Below, piece after piece: positions 1-8,358 of a stretch of DNA of 64,000 nucleotides (the first letter of the stretch is position 1; each line of letters begins with the position of its first letter). The position numbers were made by a program, and so were the translations under genes. A model generated the notes under the pieces. The model was given only the letters and a program-made list of their open reading frames with translations, searched no databases and was not told the origin of the DNA. This stretch comes from Bradyrhizobium manausense (GTDB taxonomy: Bacteria; Pseudomonadota; Alphaproteobacteria; Rhizobiales; Xanthobacteraceae): contig NZ_JAFCLG010000009.1 in the NCBI RefSeq assembly GCF_018129685.1, positions 1 through 64,000 of the forward strand, given 5' to 3'.

Positions 1-90
1 GCCCTCATTGCTGTCGCCAGGAAGCTGCTGACCATCCTCAACGCCATGCTGCGCGACCGAAAAATCTATAAGGTCGAACCATCAACATAA
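1..90 (+). pseudogene. C-terminal end of an IS110-family transposase, cut by the window start
   Basis: An open frame enters from the left edge and stops with TAA at 88-90. The 29 visible residues read ALIAVARKLLTILNAMLRDR and then a short charged tail. This matches the conserved C-terminal helix of IS110/IS1111 transposases (the Transposase_20 end, usually VARKLLTxLNAMxRD). Only the end is visible, so whether the element is intact upstream cannot be judged. It is immediately followed by a short palindrome of the kind found in Bradyrhizobium REP-like repeats (about 96-115), a common insertion target for this family. The family call is by motif recognition. Confidence 0.75.
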
Positions 91-95
91 CAGTT

Positions 96-115
96 GCCGG
101 CCTTCGCCGGGACGA
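96..115. repeat. REP-like palindrome next to the IS110 end
   Basis: The short palindrome GCCGGC-CTTC-GCCGGG, followed by GACGACA, lies just after the transposase stop. It resembles one end of the larger REP-type intergenic repeats seen elsewhere in this window. It may be the remaining half of the target into which the IS inserted, but the other half lies outside the window. Confidence 0.45.
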
Positions 116-182
116 CAGTTGAGCTAGACTCCATATTGGGGTCTCACATTGCACCCCCGCCCAATCACGACCAGGTGTCTTG

Positions 183-206
183 ATTAGGAAACAATCATTC
201 CCTAAT
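183..206. promoter_or_regulatory. palindromic operator upstream of tetR-type gene
   Basis: A perfect inverted repeat ATTAGG-N12-CCTAAT ends 9 bases before the regulator's ATG. The first nine bases, ATTAGGAAA, and the TTCC of the right arm recur at the same spacing at 846-869 ahead of the MFS gene. This supports one TetR-type repressor binding both sites and controlling itself and the exporter. Binding is inferred. Confidence 0.7.
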
Positions 207-214
207 ATCGCGCT

Positions 215-835
215 ATGCAGAAAGCCGCCCGCAAATCCGAGCCTGCCTCCAATCCACCCGGCCGCCCCCGGGAATTCGACATGGATACCGCGCTGGACGG
301 CGCGATCAGGGTGTTTTGCGAGCGCGGCTATCATGCCACCTCGATCGGAGAGCTGACGGCGGCCATGCGGCTCGCGACCGGCAGCGTCTATAAGGCGTTT
401 CGCGACAAGCATGCCGTGTTTCTCGCCGCCTTCGAGCGCTACGTCGAGGTCCGCCAGGAGCAGACCCGCAGCGCGGCTGCGCGCGGTGCGAACGGTCGCG
501 AGCGGCTGCGTCATGTGCTGCTGTCTTACGTCGAGCACTCCCAAGGCAGCGAGGGGCGCCGCGGCTGCATCGTCGTCGGCAGTGCGGTCGAGCTGTCGGC
601 GGTCGATCCGGTGATGCGCGCGCGCGTCACGGCGCAGCTCAAGACCAACGAGACGTTCATGGCGAGCCTCATTCGCGAGGGGCAGGTCGACGGCTCGATC
701 CCCGGTCACGTCGATGCCGATGATACCGCGCGGCTGATGATCTGCATGACACAGGGCCTACGCGTCGTCGGCAAGGCGCGTCTGCCGCTCGACGGCGACC
801 GCCTCGTCGGCATCGCGATGAAGCTGCTCGATTGA
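215..835 (+). CDS. TetR/AcrR family transcriptional regulator
   Basis: A 206-residue protein of normal TetR length. After a basic, disordered N-terminus (residues 1-20) comes the TetR helix-turn-helix at about 24-70, with the family signature FCERGYHATSIGELTAAM followed by GSVYKAFRDK. The C-terminal half (about 85-200) is the ligand-binding region and is not family-diagnostic. The ATG follows directly after a perfect palindrome (183-206), and a related palindrome lies in front of the downstream MFS exporter, 66 bases after this stop. The likely role is a local repressor of that exporter, released by its substrate. The ligand is unknown. Confidence 0.9.
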   Translation: MQKAARKSEPASNPPGRPREFDMDTALDGAIRVFCERGYHATSIGELTAAMRLATGSVYKAFRDKHAVFLAAFERYVEVRQEQTRSAAARGANGRERLRHVLLSYVEHSQGSEGRRGCIVVGSAVELSAVDPVMRARVTAQLKTNETFMASLIREGQVDGSIPGHVDADDTARLMICMTQGLRVVGKARLPLDGDRLVGIAMKLLD

Positions 836-845
836 ACCTCGTCAA

Positions 846-869
846 ATTAGGAAATGAACGTTTCCGATC
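846..869. promoter_or_regulatory. second copy of the TetR operator, before the MFS exporter
   Basis: ATTAGGAAA-N7-TTTCC has the same length and left arm as the site at 183-206, with a weaker right arm. An ATG at 854 lies inside this site, which argues that the exporter actually starts downstream, at 902. Confidence 0.6.
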
Positions 870-901
870 TATGCAAGTGTCGAAGTGCCGGAGAGTTTGG
901 A

Positions 902-2095
902 ATGACGATGAATGCCACAATCGACGCTGCGCCCGAACCGGATGCGGTGTCACAACGACTGACGTTCGTGCTGGCCGCGGCCTGTGGCATGGTTGCGGCC
1001 AATATCTACTACGCCCAGCCGCTGATCGCCCCGATCAGCGCCGCGCTCGGCCTGTCGCACGCGGCCGCGGGCCTGATCGTGACCATGACGCAGATCGGCT
1101 ACGGCACGGGCTTGCTGTTCATCGTGCCGCTCGGCGATCTCGTCGAGAACCGGACGCTGATCTGCAGCGTCATCGCGCTGGGCGCGGCGTCATTGATCGC
1201 GGCTGGCTTCGCCACGCATGCGCTGCCGTTCCTGATCGCGGCGCTGTTCATCGGTCTCGGCTCGGTCGCCGTGCAGATCATCATTCCCTATGCCGCCCAT
1301 CTCGCGCCGGAGGCCATTCGCGGCCGCGTCGTCGGCAATGTCTCGACCGGATTGATGCTCGGCATCATGCTGGCGCGGCCGGCTTCGAGTTTCGTCACCG
1401 CAGCGCTGTCGTGGCACGCGGTGTTCTTCTGTTCGGCGGCGTTGATGATCGCGCTCATCGTGGTGCTTCGACTGACGCTGCCGAAGCGCAAGCCGGTGGC
1501 GCGGATGCATTACGGCGAACTGCTGCTGTCGATGCCGCATCTGGTGCGGAAAATGCCGCTGCTCCGGCGCCGCGCACTCTACCAGGCCGGGCTGTTCGGC
1601 GCCTTCACCCTGTTCTGGACGGTGGTGCCGCTCCAGCTTGCAAGCTCCTTCGGCCTCACTCAGAGCGGCATCGCGCTGTTCGCGCTCGCCGGCGTGTCCG
1701 GCGTGTTCTCCGCCCCGATCGCAGGAAGGCTCGCCGATCGCGGCCATAGCCGCATCGCCACCATCGCCGCGATGCTGTTCGTCGCCCTCGGCTTCCTGGT
1801 GACCCATGTCGGCGCGGCCGGCTCGATGCTCAACCTCGCCTGCCTCGTCGTGGCCGCGATCGCCATCGATTTCGGCGTTCAGGGCAATGTCGTGCTGGGC
1901 TTCCGCGCCATCTTCGTGCTGGGGCACGAGCACCGCAGCCGTCTCAACGGCCTCTATATGGCGACGTTCTTCGCCGCAGGTGCCGCCGGCTCCGCGCTCG
2001 GCGCCTGGGCGTTCGCGCAAGGCGGCTGGACCCTCGCCTCGGCCATTGGCCTTGCGCTGCCCGTCGCCAGCCTGATCTACGCCGCAACCGAATAG
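902..2095 (+). CDS. MFS transporter (drug/arabinose-efflux-like, 12 TM)
   Basis: A 397-residue major facilitator superfamily permease with about 12 hydrophobic segments. The first is near residues 18-40 and is followed by YYAQPLIAPI, typical of the YbjJ/AraJ-like efflux branch. The loop between TM2 and TM3 carries GYGTGLLFIVPLGDLVENR, the family's conserved G-D-R/K motif. The start is placed at ATG 902, 9 bases after GGAG. The in-frame ATG at 854 would lie inside the putative operator. It sits directly downstream of the TetR gene in the same orientation, so it is probably the regulator's target. The substrate cannot be told from sequence. Confidence 0.87.
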   Translation: MTMNATIDAAPEPDAVSQRLTFVLAAACGMVAANIYYAQPLIAPISAALGLSHAAAGLIVTMTQIGYGTGLLFIVPLGDLVENRTLICSVIALGAASLIAAGFATHALPFLIAALFIGLGSVAVQIIIPYAAHLAPEAIRGRVVGNVSTGLMLGIMLARPASSFVTAALSWHAVFFCSAALMIALIVVLRLTLPKRKPVARMHYGELLLSMPHLVRKMPLLRRRALYQAGLFGAFTLFWTVVPLQLASSFGLTQSGIALFALAGVSGVFSAPIAGRLADRGHSRIATIAAMLFVALGFLVTHVGAAGSMLNLACLVVAAIAIDFGVQGNVVLGFRAIFVLGHEHRSRLNGLYMATFFAAGAAGSALGAWAFAQGGWTLASAIGLALPVASLIYAATE

Positions 2096-2233
2096 CGGTA
2101 CGATTGTGTGCCCTGGGCCGTTTACCAGCCTCGGATCGGGCAGCGGGTCGGTGCGATTTCCGTCTCGCGGATTCCCTGCCGCTGTAGTACTTTGGTCGCA
2201 AGCGGCCTGATTAACGGCGGCAAGGGAGGGCCT

Positions 2234-2653
2234 ATGAGGCGTGCGGGACTGGTTGGCGTACCGCGAGTACGGCCATGGTCGTGGCAGGCATTTCTGCTCG
2301 GATTTGTCGTCGTCGCCGCGTCGGCTGCGCTTCAGGGCGTCTGCGTCGCGCTTGGCGCAAAGCTTTACTTCGCGGTGTTCTTGCCGAGCCTGTTCGTACT
2401 CGGCCTCGTCGCTGGCGCGCCAGCGGCAATCTTCGCCGCATTGCTGACCGTTCCGCTGGTATGGTGGGCGTTCATGCCGCCGGTTTTCGAGATTGCGCCG
2501 CTGACCCCTGCCGACGCGGATTCCATCAACCTGTTCTTCCTGCTCGCCGTGCTCCTGATCGGCCTTGCCGATCTCTGCCGCAAGGCCGCGGCCATCATCA
2601 GCCGCGGCGGGTTGAAGTCGTCGGGCGAGAGCGCGGCAACGAATTCGCAATGA
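2234..2653 (+). CDS. small membrane protein, DUF4118-like
   Basis: About 139 residues with three to four hydrophobic segments (near 15-38, 42-78 and 97-115) and a hydrophilic tail. The arrangement of short TM hairpins resembles the DUF4118 region found at the input end of KdpD-type sensor kinases, here without any kinase domain. The ATG at 2234 is preceded by AAGGGAGGG, with only 3 bases between. A GTG at 2108 in the same frame is possible but has no visible ribosome binding site. Function is unknown. The gene stands alone between the exporter and a small cytoplasmic protein. Confidence 0.6.
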   Translation: MRRAGLVGVPRVRPWSWQAFLLGFVVVAASAALQGVCVALGAKLYFAVFLPSLFVLGLVAGAPAAIFAALLTVPLVWWAFMPPVFEIAPLTPADADSINLFFLLAVLLIGLADLCRKAAAIISRGGLKSSGESAATNSQ

Positions 2654-2790
2654 TGAAATGCCGCGCGTGACAGGCCCGTTGCGCGCGTGCAACAGTCCGG
2701 CAACCATCCGCGCGCTCAGATCGCGCCGCTAACTTTTCAAAAAAGATTTGGCCGCAATTTCTCCCGCGGGAATACGAGGGAGTTTTCGAC

Positions 2791-2988
2791 ATGAACGGTC
2801 AAGCCATTTTCGAGAATGTGCGCCGCTATCGCGGCATCGCATCGCTCTATCGCCAGACTGCGGCATTCCGGCCGGGCCAGCGCTGGTCGCTGCTCGAGCA
2901 GGCCAGCGAGTGGGAAGCCCGCGCGCTGTCCGAGCTGGAAGCCTATTTCGCAGCTCGCGCCGACTACGCCGCCCCGCTTGCTGCCTAG
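2791..2988 (+). CDS. small conserved protein with ENVRRYR motif, paralogue of the 16.5-kb gene
   Basis: A 65-residue hydrophilic, probably helical protein. The core ENVRRYRGIASLYRQTAAFR and the following W-x-LL-x-QA are closely shared with the protein encoded at 16505-16717 (ENVRRYRALASLCRQQAAYR), so the two are paralogues. A looser relative is encoded at 29445. No signal peptide or TM segment is visible. The ATG has GAGGG about 9 bases upstream. No function is known to me. Such short, multi-copy proteins are common in Bradyrhizobium. Confidence 0.7.
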   Translation: MNGQAIFENVRRYRGIASLYRQTAAFRPGQRWSLLEQASEWEARALSELEAYFAARADYAAPLAA

Positions 2989-3008
2989 TCGTTAACCGTC
3001 CGCGGCCC

Positions 3009-3034
3009 GCGTCAGCGAAGGCAATCGCTGACGC
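3009..3034 (+). terminator. hairpin after the 65-residue protein, possible terminator
   Basis: The perfect 10-bp inverted repeat GCGTCAGCGA-N6-TCGCTGACGC begins 20 bases after the stop codon. No U-tract follows, so intrinsic termination is uncertain; it may protect the mRNA 3' end instead. Confidence 0.5.
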
Positions 3035-3177
3035 TCTCGATGATCAAAGATCAGAAGCGACAGCACGTCGATTTCCGATCCGCATCCGGGTAGAACCCGA
3101 TACGATTACGGGTTACCCCGGCGCCGGCGTATGCTAGCAAGCCGTCCGGACACCTTCACGATGACCAGGGGCGCGCG

Positions 3178-3270
3178 ATGACCACCTTCAACCGTATCTT
3201 CACGACACAGCGCCTGCTTCAGATCATCGTGATCCTCACGGCGGCGGTCGCGTTGAAGTTGATGGGCTGA
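3178..3270 (+). CDS. tiny single-TM protein (30 aa)
   Basis: ATG to TGA gives MTTFNRIFTT followed by a hydrophobic helix (about residues 12-29, LLQIIVILTAAVALKLMG). AGGGG lies about 8 bases upstream. Single-helix proteins of this size are plausible inner-membrane components but are easily predicted by chance. Support is the ribosome binding site, the clear amphipathic-to-hydrophobic pattern, and its position in an otherwise empty gap before cbbR. Confidence 0.45.
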   Translation: MTTFNRIFTTQRLLQIIVILTAAVALKLMG

Positions 3271-3282
3271 GCAGCGACTGCG

Positions 3283-4260
3283 CTACCGCTCAGCGAAATC
3301 GGGCACCTCGGGCAGATAGTTCGCGCCTTCAGATCCCAGAAAATCGAACATCGCCTGCGCTGGCGGCAGCAGCACCTTGTCGCTTCGGCGGATCACGTAC
3401 CATTGCCGGATGATCGGAAGACCTGCGACGTCGAGCACGACGAGGCGGCCCTCGGCGAGCTCATGCGCCACCGTGTGCGCCGAGATGAAGGCGATGCCGA
3501 GGCCCGCGATCACCGCCTGCTTGATGGTCTCGTTGCTGCTCATCTCCATGCCGATGACCGGCTCGAGATCGGACTTCTGAAACATCCCCTCCATCAGCGT
3601 GCGCGTGCCCGATCCCGGTTCGCGCGAGAGGAAAGTCTCATGCACGAGATCGGTCAAGCTGAGGCCTGAATCCTTCTCCAGCCAGTGCCCCTTGCGTGCG
3701 ACGATGATGTGGGGATTGCGCCCGAGCTGGCGCACGTCGACGCTGACATCGGCCGGCGGCCGACCCATCACGGCGAAATCGAGATCGTAGCCGTGCATGG
3801 CCTCGCGAATCTCCGCGCGGTTACCGATGGTGAGCTTGATCTCGATCTTCGGTGACCGCTTGGAGAAGGCCGCGATCGCGTGCGGCACGAAATATTTCGC
3901 GGTCGAGACCGCGCCGAGATGCACCGTGCCGCCGGTCTTGCCCGCAAGCAGGTCGAGCGCGCCCTGGCAGTCCGTGATCGCGGCCTCGACGCGCTCGGCG
4001 AGCGCCAGCACCGCGCGGCCTGCCTGCGTCAGCAGCATGCCGTCGCCGGTCCGCTGCACCAGCGGCAAACCCGCGAGGTCCTGCAGCTGCCTGAGCTGTT
4101 GTGTCACCGCCGGCTGCGTCAGCCCGAGCTGGTTCGAGGCCGCCGTCACGCTGCCCTTGGCCGAGAGCGCGGCAAGCGAGCGCAGCTGCCGGATCGTCAG
4201 ATGCCGGAGATGGGTCGCCGAAGGGCCGGGCCCATTATAAGGAAATTCTTTGGCGCTCAT
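3283..4260 (-). CDS. cbbR: CbbR, LysR-type activator of the cbb operon
   Basis: A 325-residue LysR-type regulator transcribed divergently from the Calvin-cycle operon, the classic cbbR position. The N-terminal winged HTH (residues about 20-80) contains LRSLAALSAKGSVTAASNQL and LTQPAVTQQLRQLQ. The remainder is the two-lobed periplasmic-binding-like effector domain, which in CbbR proteins senses metabolites such as RuBP, ATP or NADPH. In autotrophic proteobacteria CbbR activates the cbb promoter and represses its own. A long inverted repeat overlaps the first codons and the intergenic region (4235-4285). Assignment rests on family plus context. Confidence 0.92.
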   Translation of the reverse strand: MSAKEFPYNGPGPSATHLRHLTIRQLRSLAALSAKGSVTAASNQLGLTQPAVTQQLRQLQDLAGLPLVQRTGDGMLLTQAGRAVLALAERVEAAITDCQGALDLLAGKTGGTVHLGAVSTAKYFVPHAIAAFSKRSPKIEIKLTIGNRAEIREAMHGYDLDFAVMGRPPADVSVDVRQLGRNPHIIVARKGHWLEKDSGLSLTDLVHETFLSREPGSGTRTLMEGMFQKSDLEPVIGMEMSSNETIKQAVIAGLGIAFISAHTVAHELAEGRLVVLDVAGLPIIRQWYVIRRSDKVLLPPAQAMFDFLGSEGANYLPEVPDFAER

Positions 4261-4285
4261 AATGAATCGAAATTTTCCTTATTAA
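4235..4285. promoter_or_regulatory. CbbR operator region between cbbR and cbbF
   Basis: The arms TTATAAGGAAATT (4235-4247) and AATTTTCCTTATTAA (4271-4285) form a long inverted repeat across the divergent start region, in an AT-rich island unlike the surrounding GC-rich DNA. The left arm covers cbbR codons 5-9. This is the expected place for the LysR-type recognition and activation sites, but no binding data are available here. Confidence 0.65.
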
Positions 4286-4379
4286 GCCCGCCCTGTCAAT
4301 CTCATCGTGCCGGGACAGACCGCACCGACCTCCTCCGGGGAGGGAACTGGATGCGGCTCCGGCAAGGGGATGGACGCAG

Positions 4380-5417
4380 ATGACCGGGCAACTCAGGCTG
4401 GACGACCACCTCCGACGCTTTTCCGAGACCGCGCCGCATGCGCTTGCCGTGGCGGATGCAATCGATGCCATCGCGGCGGCCGCGATCGAGATTGCCGACC
4501 TCATCGCCACCGGCGATCTTGCCGACGCCTCGGGCCTCACGACCGGTTGCAACAGCGACGGCGATATTCAACGCCATCTCGACGTGCAAGCTGATGCGAT
4601 CTTGCGCCGCTGCCTCGGCAAGCTGCCGATCGCGGCGCTGGCGTCTGAAGAGATGCGCGAGCCGCAGATCGTCGACCGCACTGCAAATATCTGCGTCGCG
4701 ATCGATCCCCTCGACGGTTCCTCCAACATTGACGTCAACATGACCGTCGGCACGATCTTCTCGATCCTGCCCGCGCCGGACGATCTCGCCCTCGCATTTC
4801 ATCAATGTGGCTCGGCACAACTCGCCGCCGGTTTCGTCACCTACGGTCCGCAGACCTCGCTCGTGCTGACGCTGGGCGACGGCGTCGACATCTTCACGCT
4901 TGACCGCAAGTCGGGCTGTTTCCGTCTCTCGCGGCGCGGCGTGCAGATTCCCGAGACAGCAGACGAATTCGCAATCAACGTCTCGAACCGCCGGCACTGG
5001 GATCCACCAATGCGCGCTTTCGTCGACGAATGCCTGGCCGGCATCGATGGTCCCGCAAATCGCAACTTCAACATGCGCTGGATCGCATCGCTGGTCGCGG
5101 AGGCCTATCGTATCCTCACCCGCGGCGGTGTGTTCCTCTATCCCTCCGACGCGCGGCCCGGCTATGGCGACGGCCGCCTGCGCCTCACCTACGAGGCGCA
5201 CCCAATGGCCATGATCATCGAGCAGGCGGGTGGTTCCGCCTCGACCGGACGGGAGCGCATCCTCGAACTTTCAGCGCAGAATCTGCACCAGCGCGTGCCG
5301 CTCGTCATGGGCTCGAGCAACGAGGTTCGGCGCGTCGATGAGTTGCACTGCGATCCGCTGCTCGTGGCGAGCGGCTCCGCGCCTCTGTTCGCGCGTCGCG
5401 GCTTCTTCCGCGTCTGA
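4380..5417 (+). CDS. cbbF: fructose-1,6-bisphosphatase, class I (Calvin cycle)
   Basis: A 345-residue FBPase that hydrolyses fructose-1,6-bisphosphate (and in cbb operons often sedoheptulose-1,7-bisphosphate) to regenerate RuBP. The metal-binding signature DPLDGSSNIDVNMTVGTIF is intact at about residues 111-129, and the substrate-site segment GGVFLYPSDARPGYGDGRLR is near 250. Length is typical of proteobacterial CbbF. It is the first gene of the operon, about 95 bases from the cbbR operator, and is followed by cbbP after 13 bases. It acts in the cytoplasm. Confidence 0.96.
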   Translation: MTGQLRLDDHLRRFSETAPHALAVADAIDAIAAAAIEIADLIATGDLADASGLTTGCNSDGDIQRHLDVQADAILRRCLGKLPIAALASEEMREPQIVDRTANICVAIDPLDGSSNIDVNMTVGTIFSILPAPDDLALAFHQCGSAQLAAGFVTYGPQTSLVLTLGDGVDIFTLDRKSGCFRLSRRGVQIPETADEFAINVSNRRHWDPPMRAFVDECLAGIDGPANRNFNMRWIASLVAEAYRILTRGGVFLYPSDARPGYGDGRLRLTYEAHPMAMIIEQAGGSASTGRERILELSAQNLHQRVPLVMGSSNEVRRVDELHCDPLLVASGSAPLFARRGFFRV

Positions 5418-5430
5418 GAGGGGGCGACTC

Positions 5431-6306
5431 ATGTCCAGGAAGCATCCGATCATTTCCATCACCGGCTCGTCCGGCGCCGGCACCACCTCGGTGAAGAAGA
5501 CGTTCGAGCAGATCTTCTTCCGCGAGAAGGTCAATGCCGTCTACATCGAGGGCGATGCCTTCCATCGCTACGATCGCGCCGAGATGCGCGCGCGGATGGC
5601 CAAGGAGGCCGAACGCGGCAACAAGCATTTCAGCCATTTCAGCCCTGATACGAATTTGTTCGAGGAACTGGAGCGGGCGTTTCGCGACTATGGCGAGACC
5701 GGCACTGCGACCACGCGGCACTACGTCCACGATGCCGAGGAATCGGCGCTGCACGGCGCGGAGCCCGGCACCTTCACCGGATGGGAGCGGCTCCCCGAAA
5801 ATTCGGACCTGCTGTTCTACGAAGGCCTGCATGGCGCCGTGGTCACCGACAAGGTCAATGTCGCGCGTTACGCCGACCTCAAGATCGGAGTCGTGCCCGT
5901 CATCAATCTCGAATGGATCCAGAAACTGCATCGCGACCGCAGCGCGCGGGGTTATTCGACCGAGGCCGTCACCGACACCATTCTGCGGCGGATGCCCGAT
6001 TACATCCACTACATCTGCCCGCAATTTTCCGAGACCGACATCAATTTCCAGCGCGTGCCGACGGTGGACACCTCCAATCCGTTCATCGCGCGCTGGATCC
6101 CGACACCCGACGAATCGATGGTCGTGATCCGCTTCAAGAATCCGCGCGGCATAGACTTCCCTTATCTGCTCTCGATGCTGCCGCACAGCTTCATGTCGCG
6201 CGCCAATTCGATCGTGTGTCCTGGTGCGAAGCTCGACCTCGCAATGCAGCTGATCCTCACGCCGTTGATCATGCAGCTCATCGAGCGCAAGCGAAACCTG
6301 AAGTGA
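5431..6306 (+). CDS. cbbP: phosphoribulokinase
   Basis: A 291-residue bacterial-type PRK that phosphorylates ribulose-5-phosphate with ATP to give RuBP, the CO2 acceptor. The P-loop ITGSSGAGTTSVKKTF is at residues 9-24. The catalytic/Mg region IEGDAFHRYDR follows near 40, and YEGLHGAVV near 130. No plant-type regulatory cysteine pair is seen, as expected for the allosteric bacterial class. The ATG is chosen because GAGAGGGGG lies just upstream, after the cbbF stop; the protein then begins exactly at the usual MSxKHPIISITGSSG. Confidence 0.97.
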   Translation: MSRKHPIISITGSSGAGTTSVKKTFEQIFFREKVNAVYIEGDAFHRYDRAEMRARMAKEAERGNKHFSHFSPDTNLFEELERAFRDYGETGTATTRHYVHDAEESALHGAEPGTFTGWERLPENSDLLFYEGLHGAVVTDKVNVARYADLKIGVVPVINLEWIQKLHRDRSARGYSTEAVTDTILRRMPDYIHYICPQFSETDINFQRVPTVDTSNPFIARWIPTPDESMVVIRFKNPRGIDFPYLLSMLPHSFMSRANSIVCPGAKLDLAMQLILTPLIMQLIERKRNLK

Positions 6307-6322
6307 AGAAGGTGAGGATCCG

Positions 6323-8344
6323 ATGAACGTCTCCGTCCATGCCGACGCCGACCTCACGACCGTCACGCACAACGACCTCGCCAATGCCGTCCGCTTCCTG
6401 GCTGTCGACGCCATCGAGACCTCGCAATCCGGTCATCCCGGCTTGCCGATGGGCATGGCCGACGTCGCGACCGTGCTGTTCTCGCGTTTCCTCAAATTCG
6501 ACTCGGCGCATCCAGACTGGCCGGACCGCGACCGCTTCGTGCTGTCGGCGGGCCACGGTTCGATGCTGCTCTACGCCTTGCTTCACCTCACCGGCGGCGA
6601 TGTCAGCCTCGACGACATCAAGGCTTTCAGGCAATGGGGCTCCAAGACGCCGGGGCATCCGGAATACGGTCACACGCCCGGTGTCGAGACCACGACCGGA
6701 CCGTTGGGGCAGGGGATCGCGACCGCAGTTGGCATGGCTCTGGCCGAGCGCATGGCCAATGCGCGGCATGGCGATGCCCTCGTCGATCACTTCACCTATG
6801 TCATCGCCGGTGACGGCTGCCTGATGGAAGGCATCAGCCAGGAGGCGATCTCGCTTGCCGGCCATCTCGGGCTCGGCCGCCTGATCGTGCTGTTCGATGA
6901 CAACGGCATCTCCATCGATGGGCCGACGTCGCTCGCGACCTCCGACGACCAGCTTGCGCGCTTCGCTGCATCCGGCTGGTCGGTGCGCCGCGTCGACGGG
7001 CACGATCCCGAAGCGGTTGCGCAGGCGATTGCCGCGGAACGCGAGAGCGCACAACCATCGCTGATCGCCTGCCGTACCATCATCGGCTACGGCGCGCCGG
7101 ACCGGCAGGGTACCGAGAAGGCGCATGGCGCGCCGCTCGGCCCCGATCAGACGGCAGCGGCGCGTCGGATGCTGGGCTGGGACTATCAGCCCTTCGTGGT
7201 TCCGATGCCCGTCGCAAAGGCGTGGCGGATGATCGGGCAGCGCGGGCAGGTCGAACGCCTCGCATGGCTCGACCGCTACGAAGACGCGACGCCCGAACAG
7301 CGCGATTTGTTCATCGAGGGCAAATCCGTCACCTTGCCGAACGCCTATGTCCAGGCGTCGGCGAAATTGCGCGAGCGCTTTGCCACCGAGCGGCCCAAGC
7401 TCGCGACGCGGCAAGCCTCGCAGCAGGTGCTGGACGGGATTGCCGGGACAATCCCTGGATTTGTCGGCGGCTCTGCGGACCTGACGCATTCGAATCTGAC
7501 GCATGCCAAGGCGCAGGTGCCTGTGAAGCGGGACGCATTCGCAGGTGATTACATCCATTACGGCATCCGCGAGCACGGCATGGCCGCCGCGATGAATGGT
7601 CTCGCGCTGCATGGCGGCTTCATTCCCTATGGCGGCACGTTCCTCGCCTTCTCCGACTATAGCCGTCCGGCGATTCGCCTTGCGGCCTTGATGCGGCTCC
7701 GCGTCATCCACGTGATGACCCATGACTCCATCGGGCTCGGCGAGGACGGCCCGACGCATCAGCCGGTCGAACACCTCGCGGCGCTGCGCGTCATTCCCAA
7801 CTTGCTGGTGTTCCGTCCCGCCGATGCGGTTGAGACGCTGGAGGCTTGGGACTGCGCGCTCGAAGCGGAGAACCGTCCCTCCGTATTGTGCCTGTCGCGC
7901 CAGGCGTTGCCTGCCTTCCGCAGCGATGCGCGCGGCCGAAACCACGTCGCGCACGGCGCTTATGTAATTGAATCGCCCGATGGCGGCCGTGACGTGACGT
8001 TGATAGCAACCGGCTCGGAAGTGTCGATTGCGCTGGAAGCCGCCCGTCTGCTTGCCACCGAGCATGTCCGCGCGGCCGTGGTGTCAGCGCCATGCTTCGC
8101 CTTGTTCGAGGAGCAGCCGGACGACTATCGCGCCGCCGTTCTCGGCACGGCGCCGCGTGTCGGCGTCGAGGCGGCCGTCGCCGGAGATTGGCATCGCTGG
8201 ATCGGCACCGAGGGCGAGTTCGTCGGCATGCGCGGCTTCGGCGCCTCGGCCCCGGCACCGGTGCTTTACCGTGAATTCGGCATCACGCCGCAGGGCATTG
8301 CCGAAGCCGCCCGTCGGGCGATCGCCCGCGCTCGCAAGCGATAA
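6323..8344 (+). CDS. cbbT: transketolase (Calvin cycle)
   Basis: A 673-residue ThDP-dependent transketolase moving two-carbon units between sugar phosphates during RuBP regeneration. The N-terminal pyrophosphate domain carries GDGCLMEGISQEAISLAGHL, the GDG-N ThDP motif, completed by DDN. The pyrimidine domain contains GIREHGMAAAMNGLALHGG, and the C-terminal transketolase domain starts around residue 535. Length and domain order are those of a full enzyme. It lies 16 bases after cbbP, with AAGGTGAGG before the ATG. Confidence 0.97.
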   Translation: MNVSVHADADLTTVTHNDLANAVRFLAVDAIETSQSGHPGLPMGMADVATVLFSRFLKFDSAHPDWPDRDRFVLSAGHGSMLLYALLHLTGGDVSLDDIKAFRQWGSKTPGHPEYGHTPGVETTTGPLGQGIATAVGMALAERMANARHGDALVDHFTYVIAGDGCLMEGISQEAISLAGHLGLGRLIVLFDDNGISIDGPTSLATSDDQLARFAASGWSVRRVDGHDPEAVAQAIAAERESAQPSLIACRTIIGYGAPDRQGTEKAHGAPLGPDQTAAARRMLGWDYQPFVVPMPVAKAWRMIGQRGQVERLAWLDRYEDATPEQRDLFIEGKSVTLPNAYVQASAKLRERFATERPKLATRQASQQVLDGIAGTIPGFVGGSADLTHSNLTHAKAQVPVKRDAFAGDYIHYGIREHGMAAAMNGLALHGGFIPYGGTFLAFSDYSRPAIRLAALMRLRVIHVMTHDSIGLGEDGPTHQPVEHLAALRVIPNLLVFRPADAVETLEAWDCALEAENRPSVLCLSRQALPAFRSDARGRNHVAHGAYVIESPDGGRDVTLIATGSEVSIALEAARLLATEHVRAAVVSAPCFALFEEQPDDYRAAVLGTAPRVGVEAAVAGDWHRWIGTEGEFVGMRGFGASAPAPVLYREFGITPQGIAEAARRAIARARKR

Positions 8345-8358
8345 CAGGAGGAAGCCCC

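Noticed and set aside
1190..2707. A 505-codon minus-strand frame over the MFS gene
   Set aside because: The composition is Arg/Glu/Gly/Asp-rich with no domain, and the plus strand encodes a clear transporter.
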